Part shown: one piece after another, positions 15,421 to 22,707 of the stretch
How the letters are laid out: every line of letters starts with the position of its first letter
How positions within the stretch are numbered: the stretch's first letter is position 1
Origin: Deltaproteobacteria bacterium
Lineage (GTDB): Bacteria; Desulfobacterota; Binatia; UBA12015
Length of the DNA stretch: 44,060 bases
Reading direction: 5' to 3'
Assembly: GCA_016874795.1 (NCBI GenBank)
Contig: VGTG01000033.1
Coordinates: forward strand, 1 to 44,060
The notes under the pieces: model-generated
What the model was told of the DNA's origin: nothing
The model's input: the letters and a program-made list of their open reading frames with translations, nothing else
Databases searched by the model: none
Made by a program: the position numbers and the translations under genes

Positions 15421-16176
15421 ATGGGGAACGAGCTGCAGGGCAAGGTTTGCATCGTCACCGGCGCCGGCTCGGGCATCGGTGCGGCGGGCGCGCGCCGCTT
15501 CGCCGCCGCGGGAGGACGCGTCGTCGCGGCGGACGTCGCCGAGGACGCGGCGAAGGCGATCGCCGCGGAGGTCGGCGGGCTCGCGGCACCGACGGACGTC
15601 GCCGACGAGGAATCGGTTGCCCGGCTCGTCGCGATCACGCTCGAGCAGTACGGCCGCCTCGACGTGCTCTGGGCGAACGCCGGGATCGCCGGCAACCGCG
15701 CTCCCTGCGCGGATCATGCGACGCAGGACTGGGAGCGCGTGCTGCACGTCAATCTGACGGGCGTGTTCTTCAGCCTGCGCGCCGCGCTGCGCCCCATGAT
15801 CGAGGCGAAGAGCGGCGCCCTCCTCGCGACCGCGTCCGTCGCCGGCCTGCAGCCGAGCGGCGGAAGCCCGGCGTATCACGTCGCGAAGGCGGGCGTCGTC
15901 ATGCTCGTCCAGCACGTCGCGAACGCGTACGGATCGCTCGGCATTCGCGCGAACGCGATCTGCCCGGGCCTCACCGACACGCCGATCCTGGATCCGTTCG
16001 CGCAGGCCGCGGGAGGTCGCGAGGTGCTGTTCGACTACCTGCGGCCGCGCATCCCGCTCCGGCGGGCCGCGCTACCCGAGGAGATCGCCGAGGTCGCGAC
16101 CTTCCTCGCGAGCGATGCCGCCTCGTATCTGAACGGCGCCGCCGTGCCCGTCGACGGCGGCTTCCTCGTCACCTGA
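15421..16176 (+). CDS. short-chain dehydrogenase/reductase
   Basis: 251-residue classical SDR: cofactor motif TGAGSGIG (about 14-21), NAG (about 85-87), catalytic Ser139, Tyr152 and Lys156 (AYHVAK), and the C-terminal AVPVDGGF. It would interconvert an alcohol and ketone with NAD(P)H. An Asp after the second strand (ADVAED) favours NAD. The codons for the last residues and the stop form the first copy of a 38-base tandem repeat, so duplication did not alter the protein. Confidence 0.9.
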   Translation: MGNELQGKVCIVTGAGSGIGAAGARRFAAAGGRVVAADVAEDAAKAIAAEVGGLAAPTDVADEESVARLVAITLEQYGRLDVLWANAGIAGNRAPCADHATQDWERVLHVNLTGVFFSLRAALRPMIEAKSGALLATASVAGLQPSGGSPAYHVAKAGVVMLVQHVANAYGSLGIRANAICPGLTDTPILDPFAQAAGGREVLFDYLRPRIPLRRAALPEEIAEVATFLASDAASYLNGAAVPVDGGFLVT

Positions 16177-16261
16177 GCGCTCGCCCCGTCGACGGCGGCT
16201 TCCTCGTCACCTGAGCGCTCGCCCCGTCGACGGCGGCTTCCTCGTCACCTGAGCGCTCGCC
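16150..16261. repeat. 38-base tandem repeat, almost three copies
   Basis: Copies begin at 16150, 16188 and 16226 (GTCGACGGCGGCTTCCTCGT and on through the stop codon). The first two copies are identical and the third matches for 36 of 38 bases. The unit is the last 27 bases of the SDR gene (PVDGGFLVT plus stop, minus the first base) and 11 bases of downstream sequence. Because 38 is not a multiple of three, the extra copies are not read in the SDR frame. Confidence 0.95.
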
Positions 16262-16280
16262 GCAGAGCGGAGGGCTCCGC

Positions 16281-16478
16281 ATGGACTCGAAGACCGTCAC
16301 TGAAGTCGCGGCGAAATCGCACGCCGGGACCATCTCCTTCCCCGACGGAGTCGCCCAGCTCCTCGAGGCCTCACGCAGCGCTACTTCGCCTTTCTGCGCG
16401 GAAAGCGTCACGTACCTGGGTCGTCAGGGCGATCAGCACGTCGAGTGGTTTCCCGGCGCCGGCCCGAGCCCCGACTGA
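16281..16478 (+). pseudogene. decayed DUF1398-like gene with internal deletion and frameshifts
   Basis: The frame starts MDSKTVTEVAAKSHAGTISF and ends RQGDQHVEWFPG, which I recall as the two ends of the DUF1398 (YbcV-type) family, about 130 residues. Here only 65 codons remain. Between about residues 30 and 42 the sequence is out of register: in another frame the same bases read QRYFAFLRGKR, which joins naturally to VTYLGRQGD. So the middle is deleted and two compensating shifts flank the seam. A GGAGGG ribosome site remains. The family assignment is from memory. Confidence 0.45.
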
Positions 16479-16481
16479 CGG

Positions 16482-17066
16482 TCAGACCGCGACGACGACC
16501 AAGTGCAGGCCGCTCGGGCTCTCGTCGTCGCGCTCGACGTCCGCGTACACCGGCTGCGTGTGGTGCGCCCGGTCGGAAGCACGCTCGGCGAGGCTCGACG
16601 AGCGGTTCGGCGCACGGCGCTTCCGCTTCCCGCGCTCGACGCGGTGGCTCCGGCGCCGCCGTCCGATCTGCGCGACCACCTCCTCGGGCGGCGCGCTCAG
16701 CAGACGGAAGCGCAGGTCCTCGACGTCGAGATCGAGAGCGGTGCAGATGCTGTCGAACGAGAACACCCAGTTGTCGCCGCGCTCGCGGATCCAGCCTTCT
16801 GCTTGACGCGCTTCCTTGCGCGCCTTCGCGTTCGCGCTCTTCACGTCGCGCAGGCAGTAGATCGCATCCTCCAGGATCGCGAGCATCAGCCCGCGCACCC
16901 CGGCCGGCACGGCGATCGTGTCCTGCGAGCTGGGAAGCTGCGTGGGAAGGAGCGTCTCGGGCGTGAAGAGCCGCGACGTATCGGTCTCGCGACGCCGCCC
17001 CTCCGTCCGAAGACCCGTGTCTCCGCCGAAGCCGCCGAGCGTCGTCATCATGCCTTCTGCCTTCAC
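16482..17066 (-). CDS. conserved protein of unknown function, possibly sigma-54 controlled
   Basis: 194 residues; no function known to me. The central part (about 55-125: RLFTPETLLPTQL, LAILEDAIYCLRDVK, EAEGWI-like RQAEGWIRERGDNWVFSF, ICTALDLDVEDLRFRLL) resembles a widespread uncharacterised family of high-GC Gram-negatives in which a helical ILEDA segment is followed by a W-I-x-W-x-FSF core. The C-terminus is basic (GRRRRSHRVERGKRKRR) and may bind nucleic acid. The GTG start has a GGGAG ribosome site; ATG 17051 is an alternative. A -24/-12 promoter lies about 60 bases upstream, implying inducible expression. Confidence 0.7.
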   Translation of the reverse strand: MKAEGMMTTLGGFGGDTGLRTEGRRRETDTSRLFTPETLLPTQLPSSQDTIAVPAGVRGLMLAILEDAIYCLRDVKSANAKARKEARQAEGWIRERGDNWVFSFDSICTALDLDVEDLRFRLLSAPPEEVVAQIGRRRRSHRVERGKRKRRAPNRSSSLAERASDRAHHTQPVYADVERDDESPSGLHLVVVAV

Positions 17067-17128
17067 GGATTTGCTCCCTTCCTCGTGTCGTTGCTGCGGC
17101 GTTCGCACACCGCTCGTCACGATGATTT

Positions 17129-17144
17129 GGCAACTGGCATGCCA
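17129..17144 (-). promoter_or_regulatory. sigma-54 (-24/-12) type promoter
   Basis: Minus-strand TGGCATG-CCAG-TTGCC matches the RpoN consensus TGGCACG-N4-TTGCW at 10 of 12 defined positions and has the required ten bases between GG and GC. Transcription would start near 17118, giving about 50 bases of leader before GTG 17066. Confidence 0.5.
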
Positions 17145-17192
17145 CTCGCCCGAGACCGTTCTGTGAGGGGTTTTCGCCGGTCCGCGCAGACG

Positions 17193-17210
17193 TGTCCCCG
17201 GCGGGTGACA
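17193..17210. promoter_or_regulatory. candidate enhancer-binding-protein site
   Basis: Imperfect palindrome TGTCCCCGGCGGGTGACA (7 of 9 positions symmetric, TGTC...GACA ends) centred about 84 bases upstream of the predicted sigma-54 transcription start, where activator sites are usually found. Confidence 0.35.
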
Positions 17211-17385
17211 GCGCGCGTTCACGGGCGGTCACACTGCTCCTTCGAAACGGAGCAAGCGGGTTTCTCCGCGGTGGCGCAGGCGCCTTGCGGGCGCTCACGC
17301 GCTGCACACGGGCGCTCGCGCTCTTCCCTCAGCTACGGCGAAGGCGCCACATCCCGTGTGGGCGTCTCGTGGGAGGGACGGTGCG

Positions 17386-17631
17386 ATGGGGCACGAGCTG
17401 CTGATTGCGGCGATGTGGGTCTGGGGGCTGGCTTCGCTTCCCGAGCAAACGCCCGTCCCTCTCGCGAACCTCGGCCGCGCGCTCTTCTGGTTGATGATCT
17501 TCGCGCACGGCGTCGAAGTGTTCGCGTACTACGACGTCATTCGCGAAGCGCCCGGCTCGACCGCTTCGAACGTGGCGCGCACGTTCCTCTGGGGCAGCAT
17601 CCACCTGCGCGAAATAGGCGCGATCAGTTGA
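17386..17631 (+). CDS. small membrane protein, DUF1145-like
   Basis: 81 residues with two predicted membrane helices (about 3-18 and 29-47) and a conserved-looking LGRALFWLMIFAHGVEVF segment; the order helix, loop with Asn-Leu-Gly, helix ending in HG, then a FLWG motif near the C-terminus resembles DUF1145 (YhhL) proteins as I recall them. Function unknown. ATG 17386 has GGGAGG nine bases upstream. A strong hairpin (17634-17654) follows the stop. Confidence 0.62.
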   Translation: MGHELLIAAMWVWGLASLPEQTPVPLANLGRALFWLMIFAHGVEVFAYYDVIREAPGSTASNVARTFLWGSIHLREIGAIS

Positions 17632-17633
17632 AC

Positions 17634-17654
17634 GAGAGGGGCGCCGCCCCTCTC
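17634..17654. terminator. hairpin after the small membrane protein gene
   Basis: Perfect 9-bp stem GAGAGGGGC / GCCCCTCTC with a 3-base loop directly after the TGA at 17631. There is no T-run, so if it terminates it is not a classic intrinsic terminator. Confidence 0.5.
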
Positions 17655-17708
17655 CTCCACGCGGCAAAGCCCAAGCTGCGCCTCCCCTCCCCGCTCGCTC
17701 TCGCTCGG

Positions 17709-17727
17709 CCGCGCGCACGGCGCGCGG
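17709..17727. terminator. hairpin after the acyl-CoA dehydrogenase operon
   Basis: Perfect 8-bp stem CCGCGCGC / GCGCGCGG with loop ACG, 12 bases past the minus-strand stop at 17739. With the hairpin at 17634 it separates two convergent transcripts. No T-run. Confidence 0.4.
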
Positions 17728-17738
17728 AGGCTCTGCGG

Positions 17739-18971
17739 TTACTTGCCGGTCGGGACGTCGCGGAAGGGCTTGTCCTTGTCGAGGCGGATCTCGGGCGGCA
17801 GTCCGAGGACGCGCTCCGCGATGATGTTGCGCAGTACCTCGTCGGTGCCGCCCGCGATGCGGATGCCGGGCGACGCGAGGTACATCTCCTGCCACATGAC
17901 GTCGTCGCCGACCGCGTCGCGATCGAGAAGGCCGCCCGAAGCGCCCTGCAGCTCGACCGCGAATGCCGCCATCTGCTGGCCGAGAGGCGCGCCGATCGCC
18001 TTTCCGATCGAGCCCTCGGGTCCCGGTGTCGCGCCGCGCAGGATCGCGGACAGCGTGCGGTAGCCCGTGTACTGCAGGCCCTTGCTCGTCACGTAGAAGT
18101 CGGCGAGCCGCTGGCGCACCGCCGAGTCCTCGATCGCGGGGCGTCCGTTCCGCCGGCTGCGCCGCGCGAGATCGAGAAGACGACGGAAGCCGCCGCCCGC
18201 TCCGCCCGAGCCGATCGCGACGCGCTCGTTCATCAGCGTCGTCAGCGCGACCTTCCAGCCGTCGCCGACCGCGCCGATCCGGTTCGCGTCCGGCACGCGC
18301 ACGTCCGTGAAGAACACCTCGTTGAAGCTCGACGTGCCGCTGATCTGCTTGATCGGCCGCGCCTCGACGCCGGCCGAGCGCATGTCGATCACGAAGTACG
18401 TGAGCCCCTTGTGCTTCGGGACGTTCGGGTCGGTGCGCGTGACGATCATGCCCCAGTCCGAGTAGTGCGCGCCGGTGCTCCAGATCTTCTGACCGTTGAT
18501 GACCCAGTCGTCGCCGTCGCGAACCGCGGTCGTGCGGAGGCCGGCGAGGTCCGATCCGGCTGCGGGCTCGCTGAAGAGCTGGCACCAGATCTCCTGGCCG
18601 CGCGCCATGTCGCGGAGCCACCGGTCCTTCTGCTCCTTCGTGCCGTGCGCCATCAGCGTCGGGCCGAGCATGCCGTGGCCGATCGCGTAGATGTTCGGCG
18701 GGAGCGAGTACTTCGCTTCCTCCTGGCCCCAGATCACGGCCTCCATCCGGCCCATCTCCTGGCCGCCGGCGTCCTTCGGCCAGGTGAGGCAAGCCCATCC
18801 CTCATCGAACTTCTTCGCCTGCCACGCCTTCGCGCGCGCGATCGCGCCGCTGTCCTCGCGCTCGCCGTACGGATTCGCGTCGTCGTGCGCGCGCTTCTGA
18901 GCGTTCTTGTCGAGCCAGGCGCGCACGCGGGCGCGGAACTCGGCTTCCTTCGGGGTATCGTCGAAATTCAT
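17739..18971 (-). CDS. acyl-CoA dehydrogenase, catalytic subunit of a second pair
   Basis: 410 residues, ATG with AAGGAG upstream. ACAD motifs: FSEPAAGSDLAGLRT, GQKIWSTGAHYSDWG, and C-terminal IAGGTDEVLRNIIAERVLGLP. As in the pair at 7.3 kb, the C-terminal base position is Gly, while Glu249 in LMNERVAIG occupies the isovaleryl-type base position. It is the last gene of a three-gene operon with a partner subunit and an enoyl-CoA hydratase, so it probably catalyses the first step of a beta-oxidation round whose second step is done by the hydratase. The substrate is not predictable. Confidence 0.9.
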   Translation of the reverse strand: MNFDDTPKEAEFRARVRAWLDKNAQKRAHDDANPYGEREDSGAIARAKAWQAKKFDEGWACLTWPKDAGGQEMGRMEAVIWGQEEAKYSLPPNIYAIGHGMLGPTLMAHGTKEQKDRWLRDMARGQEIWCQLFSEPAAGSDLAGLRTTAVRDGDDWVINGQKIWSTGAHYSDWGMIVTRTDPNVPKHKGLTYFVIDMRSAGVEARPIKQISGTSSFNEVFFTDVRVPDANRIGAVGDGWKVALTTLMNERVAIGSGGAGGGFRRLLDLARRSRRNGRPAIEDSAVRQRLADFYVTSKGLQYTGYRTLSAILRGATPGPEGSIGKAIGAPLGQQMAAFAVELQGASGGLLDRDAVGDDVMWQEMYLASPGIRIAGGTDEVLRNIIAERVLGLPPEIRLDKDKPFRDVPTGK

Positions 18972-19007
18972 GGGCGATCTCCTTCTCCGAGAGAGGTCCG
19001 CGCCGCC

Positions 19008-20120
19008 TCAGGCGGCTTCGCTCGCCTCGAGCCGGCGAATCAGCTTCTCGCGCCACGCTCCGGCGCTGCCGAGCGCGAGGCCGAGGAGCTTCGCGCGCCG
19101 GTAGAACAGGTGGCAGTCGAACTCCCAGGTGTAGCCGACGCCGCCGTGGAGCTGGATCATCTCCTCACTCGCGATGACGAACGCCTCGGAAGCGGCGACG
19201 CGCACGTTGCACGCCGCGAGCGCCAGCTCCGAGTTGTCCGTCGAGAGCGCCCACGCCGCGAAGTAACCGTTCGAGAGCGCGATCTGGTTCCGCGCGTACA
19301 TGTCCGCCATGCGGTGCTTCAGCACCTGGAACGAGGCGACCGGTCGCCCGAACGCGTAGCGGTTCATCGTGTAGTCGCGCGTGATGTCGAGAGCGCGCTC
19401 GGCGCCGCCGATCTGCTCGAAGCCCATCATCACCGCGGCGCGATCGAGAAGACGGTCGGTCTGCGCGATGCCGTCGCCGGCCTTGCCGAGGACCTCGGCC
19501 GGAGCACCGTCGAAGGTGAGCCGCGCCTGCGAGCGGCTCGGGTCGAACGAGTCGAGCGACTCACGCTCGACGCCGTTCCCCTGCAGGTCGACGAGGAGAA
19601 GCGAGTGCCCCTGCCCGTCTCGCGCGAGCACGACGCCGAGGTGGGCGACGTCGCCGTCGAGCACCGGGATCTTGGAGCCGCGGAGCGCCCCGCCCGAGAG
19701 CTGCGCCTGGACCTCGTTCGGCTCCGGATCGCCGAGCGCCTCGTTCACCGCGAAGGTGCCGATCACCTCGCCGGAGCAGAGCCGCGGCAGCCACTGCTTC
19801 TTCTGCGCTTCGCTGCCGAAGAGGAGGAGCGCCTCCGTCGCGAGATAGACGGAGGACGCGAAGGGGATCGGCGCCAAAGCGCGACCGAGCTCTTGTGCGA
19901 TCAGCACGAGCTCGAGATGACCCAGCTCCGTTCCGCCGTACTCGGCGGGAACCACGGTCCCGAGCCAGCCCATCTCGGCGACGCCCTTCCAGAGATCCTG
20001 CGCGTACGACTCGTCGGACTCGAGGACGCGGCGGCACACGTCGAGGCCGCAGTGCTCCGCGAGGTACTCGCGCGCGTTCTTCTGGATGAACTTCTGATCG
20101 TCGGAGAACTCTAGATTCAT
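19008..20120 (-). CDS. acyl-CoA dehydrogenase, partner subunit
   Basis: 370 residues, ATG preceded by GAGGAGG. N-terminal MNLEFSDDQKFIQ, VPAEYGGTELG, and C-terminal LHGGVGYTWEFDCHLFYRRAK, a signature of the smaller ACAD subunits. No Glu is found at either known base position (the helix reads LDRAAVMM). It would pair with the downstream catalytic subunit, from which it is separated by 36 bases. It lies between the hydratase and the catalytic subunit in the operon. Confidence 0.88.
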   Translation of the reverse strand: MNLEFSDDQKFIQKNAREYLAEHCGLDVCRRVLESDESYAQDLWKGVAEMGWLGTVVPAEYGGTELGHLELVLIAQELGRALAPIPFASSVYLATEALLLFGSEAQKKQWLPRLCSGEVIGTFAVNEALGDPEPNEVQAQLSGGALRGSKIPVLDGDVAHLGVVLARDGQGHSLLLVDLQGNGVERESLDSFDPSRSQARLTFDGAPAEVLGKAGDGIAQTDRLLDRAAVMMGFEQIGGAERALDITRDYTMNRYAFGRPVASFQVLKHRMADMYARNQIALSNGYFAAWALSTDNSELALAACNVRVAASEAFVIASEEMIQLHGGVGYTWEFDCHLFYRRAKLLGLALGSAGAWREKLIRRLEASEAA

Positions 20121-20158
20121 CGAACCTCCTCGAGGGTCGGACGGGCGTCCTTTACCAT

Positions 20159-21013
20159 TCAGGCGGACTTGCGCCCGCCCGGATCGCCGCCCTGGATGCG
20201 GGCGAACCGGGGGGAGCGCTTCTCGACGAAGGCGGACACGCCTTCCTTGAAATCGGGCTGGCGGAAGCTCTCGAGCATGCGGCCGAAGGCGTCCTTCTCG
20301 GCGGTCTCGAGGGACTCGAGCAGGTGCTCGTACACCTGCCGCTTCATGATCGCGATCGAGGCGGGCGAGCAGGTCGCGGCCATCTCTTCGACGTACGAAC
20401 GTACGAACGGGAGGAGCTCGTCGTGCGGGAGGACGCGGTTCACGAGCCCGATCCGCTCCGCCTCGGCCGCTTCGACCTTGCGCGCGGAGAAGAGGAGATC
20501 CATCGCGTGCGCCGGTCCGAGGAGACGCGGCAAGAGCCAGCTCGAGCCCCACTCCGCGACGAGACCGCGGCGCGAGAACGCGGTCATGAAGGACGCGCGA
20601 TCGGAAGCGAAGCGGAGGTCGCACGCGGCGACGATCGGCACCGCCATGCCCGCGACCGGCCCATTGACGGCGGCGATCACCGGCTTCCGCACGGACATGA
20701 GGTAGGTGTACGTGCCGCGGAACGACTTCGGCATGTCCGCGCGTCCCGGTTCGGCCGCGAGCGCCTCGGGCGGCGCCGCTTCGCGCTGTCCGCCGGTCAA
20801 TCCCTGCAGGACCTTCATGTCCGCGCCGGCGCAGAACCCTCGGCCCGCGCCCGTCAGGACGATCGCGACGACGCGCGCATCGCTCTCCGCCGCGGCGACC
20901 GCGTGGCGAACCTCGGCGGCCATCCGGTCGGTCCACGCGTTCAGCTTGTCCGGGCGGTTGAGCGTGACGGTCGCGACGGGGTCGTCGACCTCGTAGAGGA
21001 TCTGCTCGTACAT
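20159..21013 (-). CDS. enoyl-CoA hydratase/isomerase family protein
   Basis: 284-residue crotonase-fold protein and first gene of the operon with the two acyl-CoA dehydrogenase subunits. Features: VTLNRPDKLNAWTD, oxyanion-hole FCAGADMKVLQG, second oxyanion region VNGPVAGMAVPIV, and AFSRRGLVAEWGSSWLLPRLLG, in which Glu occupies one catalytic position. AGGAGG precedes the ATG. It would hydrate the enoyl-CoA made by its neighbours. A charged loop of about 25 residues after the first oxyanion segment (TGGQREAAPPEALAAEPG) is an insertion relative to the hydratase at 936. Confidence 0.9.
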   Translation of the reverse strand: MYEQILYEVDDPVATVTLNRPDKLNAWTDRMAAEVRHAVAAAESDARVVAIVLTGAGRGFCAGADMKVLQGLTGGQREAAPPEALAAEPGRADMPKSFRGTYTYLMSVRKPVIAAVNGPVAGMAVPIVAACDLRFASDRASFMTAFSRRGLVAEWGSSWLLPRLLGPAHAMDLLFSARKVEAAEAERIGLVNRVLPHDELLPFVRSYVEEMAATCSPASIAIMKRQVYEHLLESLETAEKDAFGRMLESFRQPDFKEGVSAFVEKRSPRFARIQGGDPGGRKSA

Positions 21014-21083
21014 CCGTGCCTCCTGAGTCGGGGTATTCTCCTAACGCGCGGCGAGGCCGCGAGGCCAGAGGGCCCGGCGTTCT

Positions 21084-21112
21084 TTGACGGCCACCGGAGC
21101 TGCGGCTAGCCT
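21084..21112 (+). promoter_or_regulatory. candidate promoter of the sulfatase-like gene
   Basis: TTGACG at 21084-21089, a 17-base spacer and TAGCCT at 21107-21112. The ATG at 21123 is the eleventh base after the -10, so the leader would be only about three or four bases. Confidence 0.5.
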
Positions 21113-21122
21113 GACCGGGCGT

Positions 21123-22565
21123 ATGTCGAGCCGCCCCGGCGCAACGCCGAAGCCCATGGCGTGCGCGCTCGGCGCCCTCGCCTTCCTCCTGGCCGTGTCG
21201 CTCCGCGTCCACGCAGAAGCCGCGCCGGACGCGGCCGCGCCTCTCGCCGACGCGCAGGGACGGCGCCCGAACGTCCTTCTCGTCACCGTCGACACGCTCC
21301 GCGCGGATCACCTCGGCGCGTACGGATACGCCGTCCCGACCTCGCCCGAGATCGACCGGATCGCGGCCGAAGGAGTTCTCTTCACGCGCGCGATCACACC
21401 CGTCCCGACGACCGCGCCCGCCCTCGCGTCGCTCGTCACCGCGCAGCACGTCGACGTGCACCGCGTCCGTGGCAACACGTCCGAGCTCGACGGCGAGCTC
21501 GCGACGCTCGGCGAGGCGTTCGCCGCAGCCGGGTACGCCACCGCGGGCTTCTTCGGCAACGGCGCAATCCGCGAAGGCTTCGGACAGGGCCTCTCCACAT
21601 GGGAGCCGTTCGATCCGAGCTATTTTTCGCATGACGCCGTCGGGACGAAGAAGGCGCTCGCGTGGCTCACGCAGGCGAAGGAGCCCTGGTTCCTCTGGAT
21701 CCACTTCATGGACCCGCACGGCCCGTACAACTCGTCGCCGCCGGCGAAGAGCGCTTCGTTCACCTATCCGGCCGACGCGGCGCTCGATCGCGAGATCCCG
21801 GTCTCCGACAAGAACGCGATCTTCGGCGAGGTTCCGCGCTACCAGAAGCTCCGCGGCACGAAGCGCGTCGTCGACTGGGTGCGACGCTACGACGGCGAGA
21901 TCCTCGGTACCGACGAGGAGGTCGGAAGCCTGCGTCGCGCCCTCGAAGAGCGCGGCCTCCTCGATCGCACGCTGATCGTCGTCACCGCGGATCACGGCGA
22001 AAGCCTCGGCGAGGACGACTACTTCTTCCAGCACGGCTCGCTCCTGAACGAAGCTTCGTTGCGGATCCCACTCGTGCTGCGCCATCCGAAGCTTCCCGCG
22101 GGACGCAAGATCGACGCGCCGGCTTCGCTGATCGACGTGTTCCCCACGCTGTCCTCGCTCCTCGCGCTGTCGCCGCCCGCGAAGGGATCTTCGGGACGCG
22201 ATCTCGGGCCTGCGATCCTCGACGAAGAGGGCGGCGAAGCGCGCGAGGACGAGGAGCGGATCGACCTCGTCTACAACGTGACGCCGGCGCGGCTCGTCGC
22301 GGTTCGCAGCGAAGCGTTCGAGCTCCGCGGCACGCCCGCGCAAGGCGAGCGCCCGAACGAGCAGTTCGAGCGGCTCGATCTCTTCCGCGTGGACGGCGCC
22401 ACGAAGAAAGCCGTCTCGCTCGACGAACACACGGAGGTCGTCGCCAAGCTTCGGCCGGTGCTCGAGACCGCCGGACGCCGGCTCGGCGCCCTCGCCGAGC
22501 GCCCGCAGCGCGAGCCGTCGAAGGAAGAGCGCGATCGGCTGCGTGCTCTGGGCTACGTCGACTGA
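21123..22565 (+). CDS. sulfatase-like protein of the alkaline phosphatase superfamily
   Basis: 480 residues, with a signal peptide (about 10-33, ending VHAEA) and so probably periplasmic. Metal ligands are present: VDTLRADHLG at the N-terminus and TADHGESLGED further on. The position that is Cys or Ser in the formylglycine motif CxPxR reads T97-A-P-A-L, so no formylglycine can form; Thr could serve directly as nucleophile, as it does in phosphoethanolamine transferases. The C-terminal ERDRLRALGYVD is typical of a large deltaproteobacterial/planctomycete subgroup. Substrate unknown. ATG 21123 sits just after a TTGACG-N17-TAGCCT promoter. Confidence 0.83.
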   Translation: MSSRPGATPKPMACALGALAFLLAVSLRVHAEAAPDAAAPLADAQGRRPNVLLVTVDTLRADHLGAYGYAVPTSPEIDRIAAEGVLFTRAITPVPTTAPALASLVTAQHVDVHRVRGNTSELDGELATLGEAFAAAGYATAGFFGNGAIREGFGQGLSTWEPFDPSYFSHDAVGTKKALAWLTQAKEPWFLWIHFMDPHGPYNSSPPAKSASFTYPADAALDREIPVSDKNAIFGEVPRYQKLRGTKRVVDWVRRYDGEILGTDEEVGSLRRALEERGLLDRTLIVVTADHGESLGEDDYFFQHGSLLNEASLRIPLVLRHPKLPAGRKIDAPASLIDVFPTLSSLLALSPPAKGSSGRDLGPAILDEEGGEAREDEERIDLVYNVTPARLVAVRSEAFELRGTPAQGERPNEQFERLDLFRVDGATKKAVSLDEHTEVVAKLRPVLETAGRRLGALAERPQREPSKEERDRLRALGYVD

Positions 22566-22707
22566 GCTCGAGCTCAGCCTAGCCTGCGTCGCGGCGGATC
22601 CGCGAACCCGGGCGGTAATCCCCCTTGCCCCAGTTCACCGGACAGTGCGAGGATCGCCTCTCCGGCAACCTCGCCGCGCCGCCGCTCGCCACCAGAAGGA
22701 AGACTCG

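Larger units (their letters stand above)
17067..17385. other. 319-base intergenic region between divergent genes
   Basis: Contains the sigma-54-type promoter (17129-17144) and the upstream palindrome (17193-17210) serving the minus-strand gene, and a GGGAGG ribosome site (17371-17376) for the plus-strand membrane protein. I see no further gene; several short GC-rich frames on both strands lack coding character. Confidence 0.6.

Noticed and set aside
16150-16261. Possible CRISPR array
   Set aside because: The repeats are directly adjacent with no spacers and are the end of the SDR gene.
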